Positions 1 through 7,277 of a stretch of 38,007 nt of DNA are shown here, piece after piece; position 1 is the first letter of the stretch; every line of letters begins with the position of its first letter. The stretch spans positions 1-38,007 of the forward strand of contig CAIMUP010000096.1 in assembly GCA_903844645.1 (NCBI GenBank). Direction: 5' to 3'. The DNA is from an uncultured Bacteroidota bacterium. GTDB taxonomy: Bacteria > Bacteroidota > Bacteroidia > AKYH767-A > JABDAW01. The notes below the pieces were generated by a model, which saw only the letters and a list, made by a program, of their open reading frames with translations, was not told the origin of the DNA and ran no database searches. A program made the translations under genes and the position numbers.

Positions 1-80
1 CATTCATCGAATCTTTGCTTGTGTCAGAGACAACAGACCGTATCAAAAAATATATTCAAATAAATTTGTTTAATCCATAG
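1..80 (+). CDS. 3' end of an unidentified gene (partial)
   Basis: The third forward frame is open from the window edge to a TAG at 78-80 and encodes a 25-residue tail ending in KKYIQINLFNP. It is too short to identify. A hairpin (85-107) begins five bases after the stop, as expected at a gene end. The tail is Lys/Ile/Asn rich and looks like a helical C-terminus. The call rests only on the open frame and the hairpin placement. Confidence 0.45.
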   Translation, partial: FIESLLVSETTDRIKKYIQINLFNP

Positions 81-84
81 AAAT

Positions 85-107
85 CTGAAAGGAGTAAAAC
101 CTTTCAG
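85..107 (+). terminator. Hairpin after the partial first gene
   Basis: CTGAAAGG (85-92) and CCTTTCAG (100-107) form a perfect 8-bp stem around a 7-base loop. No T-run follows, so it is not a textbook intrinsic terminator. Nearly the same hairpin, with the same AAAAC in the loop region, lies after the permease gene at 5278-5302, so it may be a small repeated 3'-end element of this genome. Confidence 0.45.
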
Positions 108-220
108 GAGTTTGGGTCAGCGGCAAAGGTCCACGAATTCCATGAAAATTTATCATGTAATTCGTGGCTTTTTTTTGGATAGATAATCTTTCAGACCAAA
201 CAGACATAAAAGTTGGGCTA

Positions 221-430
221 ACTCGCATACGTTCCGCCCGTATTCGCATACGTTCCGCCCGTACTCGCAAACGTTCCGCCCGTATTCACATACGTTCCGC
301 CCGTACTCGCATACGTTCCGCCCGTACTCGCATACTTTCCGCCCGTATGCGCATAGGTTCCGCCCGTATGCGCATACGTTCCGCCCGTACTCGAATACAT
401 TCCGCCCGTACTCGAATACGGGCGGTTTTA
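221..430. repeat. 21-bp tandem array (array 1)
   Basis: Nine full 21-bp units begin at 221, 242, 263, 284, 305, 326, 347, 368 and 389, with a partial one at 410. Each carries the core CATACGTTCCGCCCGT with one to three changes per copy. The last copy runs into an inverted half-unit: CCGCCCGTA (402-410), loop CTCGAA, TACGGGCGG (417-425), then TTTTA, giving a terminator-like hairpin at the array edge. Because 21 is a multiple of 3, frames stay open through the array (Arg/Ser heptapeptides on +, Thr/Gly heptapeptides on -). I regard these as by-products. The rest of the 81-574 gap shows nothing else I recognise. Confidence 0.97.
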
Positions 431-574
431 ATTCGCGGATGGGCAGATTTTCCCGTTATAAAACCCGATTTTCAGGTGTAAAAGGGAACTTTTCTCAAAA
501 TGAGAATTGTGGGAATGAGTTCCTTTTTCCTAATTTTGCCCTTGAAAAATGAAGATGGTAAGTTATTATTTGAG

Positions 575-1336
575 ATGAAAAAGGGAATATTGATAATTGC
601 AATGGGGATATTTTCACTATCTCTATTTGGCGAGAAGATAGATTCTATAATAACTGTTCTTAATCAAAAAAACTATAAGCAACTCGAAGCATATTTGAAA
701 AGGGCAGAAGTTTCTTCTAAGAAGGATGAGTTTAATTTTAATGAAGAAATCAGTAGGCAAATTATTGATTCTTTTTTTGAGAAAATTATTAATGTTGAAG
801 AGTGGTTTCCAAATATAAAAGAAGGATCTTATCATGGGAAAATATATGAGATTCTAATTCTGACAAATGGGGACTCTATTATATATGCAAAATTAGTACT
901 CTACCCAAAGGGTCCAAACACGAATATTTTAATTCAATATTCTGATAATAAATTGTTCCATCAATTGCAAAAATCGTATTCAGTTACTTATGGAAGAAAA
1001 GTAATCATTAAAGACTTTTTTATAAGTTATGTTGTTTATGGAAATAGATGTGGACGTGGTGCAGTAGAAAGAGATTATAGAATTAGATTAAATAAATTAA
1101 TAGAATCAAAGAACATTAAAAAACTTGATAAATGGTTATCCTCCCCAACTGCTGAAATCCAAGTTTATGCTGTTGATGGATTCTTTCAACTTAAAGAAAA
1201 AGGATATACTCTTACCCCAAAAGAACTTCAACTAATAAATATCATAAAGAATAAGAAGGGGGAAATCAGAGCTTGCTCTGGATGTATCTTTTCATCTTGG
1301 GAAATAACAGAGACGACTGAAAAGTTTAAGTTTTAA
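575..1336 (+). CDS. Hypothetical exported protein
   Basis: The frame is open from 500, but I place the start at ATG 575 because it begins with a clean signal peptide (MKKGILIIAMGIFSLSLFG) and gives 253 residues; the upstream ATG would bury it behind 25 residues. The mature part is Lys/Ile/Asn rich with no domain I recognise. Residues around 195-225 (KLDKWLSSPTAEIQVYAVDG) have a faint HEAT-like helical look, and a CSGC motif lies near the C-terminus. Base composition is visibly more AT-rich than the neighbouring purH-mreB genes, which could mean recent acquisition. It converges on mreB, with 23 bases between the stops. The protein probably acts in the periplasm or outer membrane; function unknown. 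Confidence 0.7.
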   Translation: MKKGILIIAMGIFSLSLFGEKIDSIITVLNQKNYKQLEAYLKRAEVSSKKDEFNFNEEISRQIIDSFFEKIINVEEWFPNIKEGSYHGKIYEILILTNGDSIIYAKLVLYPKGPNTNILIQYSDNKLFHQLQKSYSVTYGRKVIIKDFFISYVVYGNRCGRGAVERDYRIRLNKLIESKNIKKLDKWLSSPTAEIQVYAVDGFFQLKEKGYTLTPKELQLINIIKNKKGEIRACSGCIFSSWEITETTEKFKF

Positions 1337-1359
1337 GACAACCTTAAACCCGAAATCCA

Positions 1360-2382
1360 TTACGGCATCAGGAACTTGAATCGCTCGATATTCTTTAATG
1401 CGATACCCGTTCCTCGGACCACCGCACGGAGAGGGTCTTCGGCAATCTTTACGGGGAGTTTTGTTTTGATGGAAATACGTTTATCCAAGCCTCTAAGCAA
1501 GGCTCCGCCTCCGGTAAGATAAATTCCGGTGCGGTAAATATCTGCCGAAAGTTCGGGCGGCGTTAATTCCAAAGCCTTCAGAATAGCTTCCTCTATCTTG
1601 GAAATGGATTTGTCTAAAGCATGAGCGATTTCGGTGTAGTTAACAATAATTTCCTTCGGAATTCCAGTCATCAAATCCCTGCCGTGTATGGCAAAATCAG
1701 ATGGAGGATTTTCTAATTCCGGGAGCGCAGAACCCACTTCTATCTTGATTCTTTCTGCCGAACGCTCACCTATCATGATGTTATGTTGGCGACGCATATA
1801 TTCCAAGACATCTGATGTAAATGCATCCCCTGCTACACGGAGGCTTTGATCACAAACAATCCCCGCCAAAGCAATAACAGCAATCTCACTCGTGCCTCCG
1901 CCAATGTCAATAACCATGTTACCCATCGGCTCCTCGACATCAATTCCGATACCGATAGCAGCAGCCATTGGCTCATGGATAAGATACACTTCCTTAGCTC
2001 CGGCATGTTCAGCAGAATCGCGAACGGCGCGCTTCTCCACCTCTGTAATACCAGAAGGAATACAGATCACCATCTTGAGCGACGGATTAAAAAATCTACG
2101 CCCCGGGTTAATCATTTTTATCATGCCGCGAATCATGTGTTCGGCAGCAGCAAAGTCAGCTATCACACCATCCTTCAAAGGACGAATAGTTTTAATATTA
2201 TCATGGGTCTTGCCGTGCATCTGCATCGCCACTTTGCCCACCGCGATAATCTTTCCTGTGGTACGGTCCATCGCTACAATGGAGGGTTCATCCACCACTA
2301 CTTTATCGTTATGAATGATGAGGGTGTTAGCAGTGCCGAGGTCAATTGCTATCTCTTGTGTTAGAAAATCAAATAATGCCAT
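1360..2382 (-). CDS. mreB: Rod shape-determining protein MreB
   Basis: A 340-residue actin-family ATPase that forms membrane-associated filaments and directs lateral wall synthesis. The N-terminus MALFDFLTQEIAIDLGTAN carries the phosphate-1 loop (DLGTANT). GNMVIDIGGGTSEIAVI is the phosphate-2 loop, and YLTGGGALLRGLD is the adenosine motif near the C-terminus. Length and sequence are those of full-length MreB. It lies 34 bases downstream of purH on the same strand, so the two may share a transcript. Oddly, mreC and mreD do not follow: the next feature is the convergent hypothetical gene ending at 1336, so the usual mreBCD cluster is broken here. Identification is secure. Confidence 0.97.
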   Translation of the reverse strand: MALFDFLTQEIAIDLGTANTLIIHNDKVVVDEPSIVAMDRTTGKIIAVGKVAMQMHGKTHDNIKTIRPLKDGVIADFAAAEHMIRGMIKMINPGRRFFNPSLKMVICIPSGITEVEKRAVRDSAEHAGAKEVYLIHEPMAAAIGIGIDVEEPMGNMVIDIGGGTSEIAVIALAGIVCDQSLRVAGDAFTSDVLEYMRRQHNIMIGERSAERIKIEVGSALPELENPPSDFAIHGRDLMTGIPKEIIVNYTEIAHALDKSISKIEEAILKALELTPPELSADIYRTGIYLTGGGALLRGLDKRISIKTKLPVKIAEDPLRAVVRGTGIALKNIERFKFLMP

Positions 2383-2416
2383 TTTATAAGTTTAATGTTT
2401 GAAGTTTATTAGAATA

Positions 2417-3916
2417 TTAATGTTTAAAATGTCTTGTGCCGGTAGTAACCATCGCGATATTGTTTTTGTTGCAGCAGTCAATCGAGTCTTGATCTTTCAC
2501 GGAGCCACCCGGCTGAACAACGGCTGTAATACCTGCATCGGCAGCTATCTGCACACAATCCGGAAACGGGAAGAAAGCGTCAGAAGCCATGACGGATCCA
2601 TTCAAATCAAAGTTGAATTTCTTTGCCTTTTCGATTGCTTGTTGAAGGGCATCCACTCTCGATGTTTGTCCGACACCACTTGCTAATAATTGCCTGTTCT
2701 TTGCCAAGACAATGCAATTCGATTTGGAATGTTTCACTACTTTATTTGCGAATACCAAGTCTATTAATTCCATATCAGAAGGAGCTTTTGTAGTAATGGT
2801 TTTCATATCTATCAATCCTTCCGCTTTTTCATCTCTTTCTTGTTCCAGAAGTCCGTTGATGGCAGTTCTGAATTGCTTTATAGGGAAGTCATATTGCTTT
2901 TGTTTCAGGATAATACGGTTCTTCTTTTGCTTTAATAATTCTAATGCTTGTTCATCGAAATCGGGAGCGATGAGGACTTCAAAGAACAAAGTATTTAGTT
3001 CATTGGCACAAGCCGAATCTATCTTGCGATTGCAAATCAATATTCCTCCAAAAGCTGATACCGGGTCTCCTGCCAATGCTGCCATGTAAGCAGATTTTAA
3101 ATCATTCCTCGAAGCGATTCCGCAAGCGTTATTATGTTTCAAGATCGCGAATGTCGGTTCGCTGAAATCATTCATTAAGTTAATCGCAGCATCAATATCC
3201 AAGAGGTTATTATAGGAGAGTTCTTTACCATTCAACTTATCAAAAGCAGCATCGAGGTTTCCATGGAAAGTTCCTTTTTGATGAGGATTCTCGCCATACC
3301 GCAATGGCATATTGTTATTGTTTCCGCTTAGGTAATTCTGAATGGCATTGTCATAATTCGAAGTTACTTCAAATGCTTTGGCTGCCATTTTCTTCCGGTC
3401 TTCGATACTTGTTTCACCCTTTTGTTCCTTCAAAATCTTGATGAGAAACTGGTAATCGTCCTTTGATGAAATTACCAATACATCCTTGAAGTTCTTTGCC
3501 GCAGCACGGATCAATGACACGCCGCCTATGTCAATCTTTTCTATCACCTCCGCTTCATTTGCACCCGCTGCAACGGTTTCCTCGAAGGGATATAAATCCA
3601 CAATCACCAAATCAATACTTGGTATCTGAAATTCTTGCATTTGCTCTACATCGCTGGCATTGTCACGTCTGCCGAGGATGCCCCCGAAGATCTTCGGATG
3701 CAAGGTCTTCACCCGTCCGCCAAGGATAGAAGGATACGAAGTCAAACCCTCAACAGTCGTTACGCTTTCGCCAAGCATCTCAATAAAGTTTTGTGTACCG
3801 CCAGTGGTTATTAATTCCACATCGAGCATGACCAACTCACGAATGATTAGTTCTATATGTTCCTTATGATAGACGGAAACAAGTGCCTTCCTGATTTTTA
3901 CCGGATAATTCATCAT
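2417..3916 (-). CDS. purH: Bifunctional AICAR formyltransferase / IMP cyclohydrolase
   Basis: This 499-residue enzyme catalyses the last two steps of de novo purine synthesis, AICAR to FAICAR to IMP, in the cytoplasm. The N-terminal MGS-like IMP cyclohydrolase domain (about residues 1-200) includes VKTLHPKIFGGILGRRD. The C-terminal AICARFT domain includes LRYGENPHQKGTFHG and AILKHNNACGIA (catalytic Lys-His region), and ends with SDAFFPFPDCVQIAADAGI and VQPGGSVKDQDSI, all family hallmarks. Two ATGs stand at the start (3916 and 3913); either could be used. A TAATTTTG box lies just upstream on the minus strand (3938-3931), and mreB follows. Identification is secure. Confidence 0.97.
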   Translation of the reverse strand: MMNYPVKIRKALVSVYHKEHIELIIRELVMLDVELITTGGTQNFIEMLGESVTTVEGLTSYPSILGGRVKTLHPKIFGGILGRRDNASDVEQMQEFQIPSIDLVIVDLYPFEETVAAGANEAEVIEKIDIGGVSLIRAAAKNFKDVLVISSKDDYQFLIKILKEQKGETSIEDRKKMAAKAFEVTSNYDNAIQNYLSGNNNNMPLRYGENPHQKGTFHGNLDAAFDKLNGKELSYNNLLDIDAAINLMNDFSEPTFAILKHNNACGIASRNDLKSAYMAALAGDPVSAFGGILICNRKIDSACANELNTLFFEVLIAPDFDEQALELLKQKKNRIILKQKQYDFPIKQFRTAINGLLEQERDEKAEGLIDMKTITTKAPSDMELIDLVFANKVVKHSKSNCIVLAKNRQLLASGVGQTSRVDALQQAIEKAKKFNFDLNGSVMASDAFFPFPDCVQIAADAGITAVVQPGGSVKDQDSIDCCNKNNIAMVTTGTRHFKH

Positions 3917-3930
3917 ATTATTTAAGGCTG

Positions 3931-3938
3931 CAAAATTA
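3931..3938 (-). promoter_or_regulatory. Putative -7 promoter box for purH
   Basis: On the minus strand the sequence reads TAATTTTGC, an exact match to the Bacteroidota -7 element TAnnTTTG. The ATG follows about 15 bases later, giving a leader of roughly ten bases. No clear -33 TTTG at the usual spacing was seen. Confidence 0.5.
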
Positions 3939-4001
3939 TCAAATAAAAGTATGAAATTCTTGTAGTCTGCAAACTATTTTTCTTATCCTCCAAAAAAGTC
4001 C

Positions 4002-4009
4002 TAATTTTG
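4002..4009 (+). promoter_or_regulatory. Putative -7 promoter box for the permease gene
   Basis: TAATTTTGC matches TAnnTTTG exactly and ends only seven bases before the ATG at 4016. If transcription starts three or four bases after the box, as is usual for this element, the mRNA would be almost leaderless. This decides the start: a TTG at 4007 overlaps the box and cannot be used. Confidence 0.5.
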
Positions 4010-4015
4010 CCGCCA

Positions 4016-5263
4016 ATGTTATTCCTCAAACTCTGTAAAGAAAGTATTTTATTCGCCATCGGTGCGCTGGTGGTGAACAAGTTGAGAACGATTCTCTCAT
4101 TGCTTGGAATTTCCATCGGTATTTTTGCGATTATTTCCGTTTTTACGGTAGTGGATTCCTTGCAGAATAACCTTCAGGAAAGCATCTCATCGCTTGGCGA
4201 CAATGTTATTTTCATACAGAAGTGGCCCTGGGAATTCGGGGAGGATTACCCTTGGTGGAAGTACATGAACCGCCCATTACCTGGCTATACCGAGCTGGAG
4301 GAAGTACGTCGCAGAACTTCCCTTGCCAAAGCGGTTTCATTCATGGCTGATCTTCCTGGTTCGGTGATTAAATACAAGGATAACAGCGTGGAGAATGCGG
4401 ACTTTATCGGGGTGGCTTCGGAGTATGAAAACATCAAGTCGTTTGAGATTGAGGAGGGCAGATATTTCACCGACAACGAGATAGAATATGGTCGCGGTAT
4501 CTGCCTGATCGGGGCGGATATTGTTGCCGATTTATTCCCCAGCCGTACCGCGGTGGGCGAGGTAATATCTGCCGAAGGAAGAAAATTAACCATCATCGGT
4601 ACCTTCAAAAAGGAGGGGAAGAGCATGATGGGAAATTCGATGGACAATATCCTCGTGGTCCCGATAAATTATGCACGAAACATCATAGACATCCGCAAAG
4701 ACAGGCTCGACCCATTCATCATGGTGAAGGCTAAGGACGGCATCTCCAATCAACAATTGACGGACGAGCTGCGCGGCGTAATGCGTTCCATAAGGAAATT
4801 AAAACCGAGAGAAGACGACAATTTCGCGTTGAATGAAACGAAAATGATCTCCATCCAATTGGTCAGTTTATTCGGATTCATCAGCATTGCCGGCTGGATC
4901 ATCGGGGGCTTCTCGATCTTAGTCGGAGGCTTCGGCATTGCCAACATCATGTTTGTATCTGTTAAAGAACGGACCAACATCATCGGCATCCAGAAGTCAT
5001 TAGGCGCGAAGAATTATTTCATCCTTTTACAATTCTTGGTCGAAGCCGTTCTCTTGAGTTTGTTAGGAGGTATTATCGGCTTGGTCGTGGTATTTATCGG
5101 GACGTTGATTGCGGGCAGTATGTTCGATTTCAACCTGACCTTAACGCAAGGAAATATCCTGTTAGGCTTATTTGTTTCCGGCATTATCGGCATTATATCG
5201 GGCTTTGTACCGGCATGGTCGGCTTCGAGGATGGATCCTGTGGAGGCGATACGGTCGAATTAA
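4016..5263 (+). CDS. MacB/FtsX-type ABC transporter permease
   Basis: A 415-residue inner-membrane permease of the MacB/FtsX superfamily. One N-terminal membrane segment (LRTILSLLGISIGIFAIISVFTVV in pieces, about residues 22-45) is followed by a large periplasmic domain (about 46-280; MacB_PCD-like). Three C-terminal membrane segments form the FtsX domain, with the conserved stretch VKERTNIIGIQKSLGAK between the first two and ending SASRMDPVEAIRSN. Proteins of this type couple cytoplasmic ATP hydrolysis to periplasmic mechanical work, such as lipoprotein or peptide export. No ATPase gene is adjacent, so it must pair with one encoded elsewhere. The substrate cannot be inferred. The ATG at 4016 is chosen over the TTG at 4007, which lies in the promoter box. 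Confidence 0.9.
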   Translation: MLFLKLCKESILFAIGALVVNKLRTILSLLGISIGIFAIISVFTVVDSLQNNLQESISSLGDNVIFIQKWPWEFGEDYPWWKYMNRPLPGYTELEEVRRRTSLAKAVSFMADLPGSVIKYKDNSVENADFIGVASEYENIKSFEIEEGRYFTDNEIEYGRGICLIGADIVADLFPSRTAVGEVISAEGRKLTIIGTFKKEGKSMMGNSMDNILVVPINYARNIIDIRKDRLDPFIMVKAKDGISNQQLTDELRGVMRSIRKLKPREDDNFALNETKMISIQLVSLFGFISIAGWIIGGFSILVGGFGIANIMFVSVKERTNIIGIQKSLGAKNYFILLQFLVEAVLLSLLGGIIGLVVVFIGTLIAGSMFDFNLTLTQGNILLGLFVSGIIGIISGFVPAWSASRMDPVEAIRSN

Positions 5264-5277
5264 ATAGCATTCCAAAA

Positions 5278-5302
5278 CCTGAAAGAAGAAAAACCTTTCA
5301 GG
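5278..5302 (+). terminator. Hairpin after the permease gene
   Basis: CCTGAAAG (5278-5285) and CTTTCAGG (5295-5302) form an 8-bp stem 15 bases after the stop codon. It closely resembles the hairpin at 85-107, including the AAAAC next to the 3' arm. There is no T-run. Confidence 0.45.
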
Positions 5303-5383
5303 AATAGTGGTCATCCTTTAGAAAGTTTATGGCGAAGAAAAATAAGAAGTTTCAAAACCGATAATTTGTTCTAAAGCCTCTAT

Positions 5384-5665
5384 TTTTGTATAATGCCCTC
5401 CGCCGTTCATCGGGAGGCTAAAAACTTTTGTATAATGCCATCCGTCGCGGGGCGGAAGGCTAAAAACTTTTGTAGGATGCCATCCGTCGCGGGGCGGAAG
5501 GGGTAAAACTTTTGTATTATGCCATCCGTCGCGGAGCGGAAGGGGTAAAACATTTGTATTATGCCATCCGTCGCGGGGCGGACGGGGCAAAACTTTTGTA
5601 TAATGCCATCCGTCGCGGGGCGGAAGCCCTTTTCCCCTTATAATCCGACGCGCGGCGGGTGAAAA
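5384..5665. repeat. 42-bp tandem array (2 x 21; array 2)
   Basis: Six 42-bp units begin with TTTTGTA at 5384, 5426, 5468, 5510, 5552 and 5594; a degraded seventh (TATAAT at 5639) extends to about 5665. Each unit has an AT-rich half (CTTTTGTATAATG) and a GC-rich half that can fold as GCCATCCGTC, loop GCGG, GGCGGAAGGC. The stem is 10 bp with one mismatch and one G-T pair, and later copies vary mainly in the loop and arm ends. A reverse-strand frame stays open as 14-residue repeats, not judged coding. It fills most of the gap between the permease gene and the acyltransferase promoter. Confidence 0.96.
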
Positions 5666-5699
5666 CCCCGATATTTAACCTTATTAATAGGAGTGCGTT

Positions 5700-5730
5700 T
5701 TTGTCATTCCAGATAATATTAGTAGTTTTG
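5700..5730 (+). promoter_or_regulatory. Bacteroidota-type promoter for the acyltransferase genes
   Basis: TTTG (5700-5703), a 19-base spacer and TAGTTTTG (5723-5730) fit the -33/-7 consensus. Transcription would start near 5734, leaving about 105 bases of leader that contain a 27-codon ORF overlapping the acyltransferase start. Confidence 0.6.
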
Positions 5731-5765
5731 CTGCGATAAAAACAAGTCTAATTAATACTAATAGA

Positions 5766-5849
5766 ATGAAAAAAGTTGGTGCATTTATCTTAATCGGGGT
5801 GAATGAAATGGCATCCATACCGCTGCTGAATATCTGGCATGCTGTTTAA
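5766..5849 (+). CDS. 27-codon upstream ORF
   Basis: ATG 5766 opens a 27-residue frame, MKKVGAFILIGVNEM then ASIPLLNIWHAV, whose TAA (5847-5849) lies 11 bases inside the next gene (ATG 5839). A Lys-Lys start followed by a hydrophobic stretch resembles the beginning of an exported or membrane protein. It also carries an 18-base stretch (5817-5834) repeated exactly inside the acyltransferase gene at 6178-6195, in the same reading register (IPLLNI). It could be a translated leader that couples to the acyltransferase, a remnant of an older gene start, or chance. Confidence 0.35.
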   Translation: MKKVGAFILIGVNEMASIPLLNIWHAV

Positions 5850-7275
5850 TTCGTTCGAGTTTCTTCTTTTCTTCCCTATCGTTACGGTGCTGTATTTTAT
5901 AGTGCCGCATCGCTTCCGATGGCTGCATTTGTTGGTGGCGAGCTGCGTGTTCTACATGTTTTTCATCCCGGTTTATATCCTTATCCTGTTCTTCACGATC
6001 ATTATAGATTATGTTGCCGGAATATTAATAGAACGCAGCAACGGCATCCTGCGAAAGCGGTATCTGCTGATGAGCCTCGTAGCAAATATCGGGGTGCTGG
6101 CAGTGTTCAAATATTTTAATTTCTTTATCGGGAATGTGAATACGATCTTTCTCCATTTCCATATTCTTCCTCGCGAGATACCGCTGCTGAATATCATCCT
6201 TCCTATCGGGCTTTCCTTCCATACCTTCCAGGCGATGAGCTATACTATCGAGGTTTACCGCGGCAATCAGAAGGCGGAGCATCACTTTGGGATCTACAGC
6301 CTGTATGTGATGTTTTATCCGCAATTAGTTGCCGGTCCTATCGAGAGACCACAGAACCTGCTGCCCCAGTTTCGCGAAGTACACCATATTGATTACGACC
6401 GCATGGTGGGAGGCATCGGAATCCTGCTATGGGGATTGTTTAAAAAGGTGGTTATTGCTGACCGCGTAGCTATCATGGTGAATATTGTCTATACTCATCC
6501 GGCAGATTACCGCGGAATAACGACGATCCTGACCATGGTGCTTTTCTCTATCCAGATATACTGCGATTTTTCGGGGTATTCAGACATGGCTATCGGTAGT
6601 GCAAGGGTGATGGGCTTTAAACTAATGCGCAACTTCAGTATGCCCTACGCGAGCCGCAGTATTGCCGAGTTCTGGACACGGTGGCACATCTCTCTTAGCA
6701 CTTGGTTTAAGGATTATCTCTACATCCCGTTAGGTGGTAACAAGGTATCGAAGGGGCGGTGGAGGATTAATATCATGATCGTGTTTATGATTAGCGGGCT
6801 GTGGCATGGAGCGAACTGGACCTTCTTGATTTGGGGCTTGATACACGGTGCATTCATCATTATTTCTGCGGGATTAAAACATCAAAGCCACATATCATCG
6901 AAGCATCCCCAGAGAAAGAAACATCGGCTACACACATTCGTTAATATCCTTACTACGTTCACCATAGTTACCGTGGCGTGGGTCTTCTTTAGGGCAAAAA
7001 CTATTAGTGATGCCGCGATGATGCTCAAAAATTCCCTGAAGTTATTCCCTCTGACCACTACAGTAATCCTTCAGGGCGGTTTTGGGATACTTAGTTTAAT
7101 CATTTCCTCCGCTGCGATCCTCTTTTTATTCATCGTGGAGCATAAAACAAAGGACCGTTATGAACTCTTCGAGAAAAAAAGCCAGTATACCTGGGCATTC
7201 CATGCGGTATTACTCCTCCTTATCGTTACGATGGGCATCTTCGACCATCAGTCCTTCATTTATTTCCAATTCTGA
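5839..7275 (+). CDS. MBOAT-family membrane O-acyltransferase (AlgI-like)
   Basis: A 478-residue, multi-spanning inner-membrane protein of the membrane-bound O-acyltransferase family, like AlgI or PatA, which carry acyl (usually acetyl) groups across the membrane for modification of exported polysaccharide. Family marks in order are KYFNFFIGN (about 91-99), LPIGLSFHTFQAMSYTI, the GP-IERPQNLLPQF loop (about 166-178), CDFSGYSDMAIG (242-253), FWTRWHISLSTWFKDYLYIPLGGN (split at 278-301) and ISGLWHGANWTFLIWG, with the catalytic histidine at about 323. The length is normal. The next gene starts two bases after its stop and encodes a putative SGNH partner, the usual arrangement. The ATG overlaps the end of the upstream ORF at 5766. 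The polysaccharide acylated is unknown. Confidence 0.93.
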   Translation: MLFNSFEFLLFFPIVTVLYFIVPHRFRWLHLLVASCVFYMFFIPVYILILFFTIIIDYVAGILIERSNGILRKRYLLMSLVANIGVLAVFKYFNFFIGNVNTIFLHFHILPREIPLLNIILPIGLSFHTFQAMSYTIEVYRGNQKAEHHFGIYSLYVMFYPQLVAGPIERPQNLLPQFREVHHIDYDRMVGGIGILLWGLFKKVVIADRVAIMVNIVYTHPADYRGITTILTMVLFSIQIYCDFSGYSDMAIGSARVMGFKLMRNFSMPYASRSIAEFWTRWHISLSTWFKDYLYIPLGGNKVSKGRWRINIMIVFMISGLWHGANWTFLIWGLIHGAFIIISAGLKHQSHISSKHPQRKKHRLHTFVNILTTFTIVTVAWVFFRAKTISDAAMMLKNSLKLFPLTTTVILQGGFGILSLIISSAAILFLFIVEHKTKDRYELFEKKSQYTWAFHAVLLLLIVTMGIFDHQSFIYFQF

Positions 7276-7277
7276 AG

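Noticed and set aside
221-425. CRISPR array
   Set aside because: Units are contiguous with no unique spacers, and no cas genes are present; the same applies to the other arrays.
164-481. Open frame with Arg-Ser heptapeptide repeats over array 1 (and a Thr-Gly one on the other strand)
   Set aside because: Both frames exist only because a 21-bp unit without stops keeps every frame open. No start context, domain or signal, and the nucleotide variation is not biased to third positions.
5599-5605. TATAAT in every unit of array 2 as a set of sigma-70 -10 boxes
   Set aside because: Bacteroidota primary promoters use TAnnTTTG at -7, and no matching -33 spacing is present.
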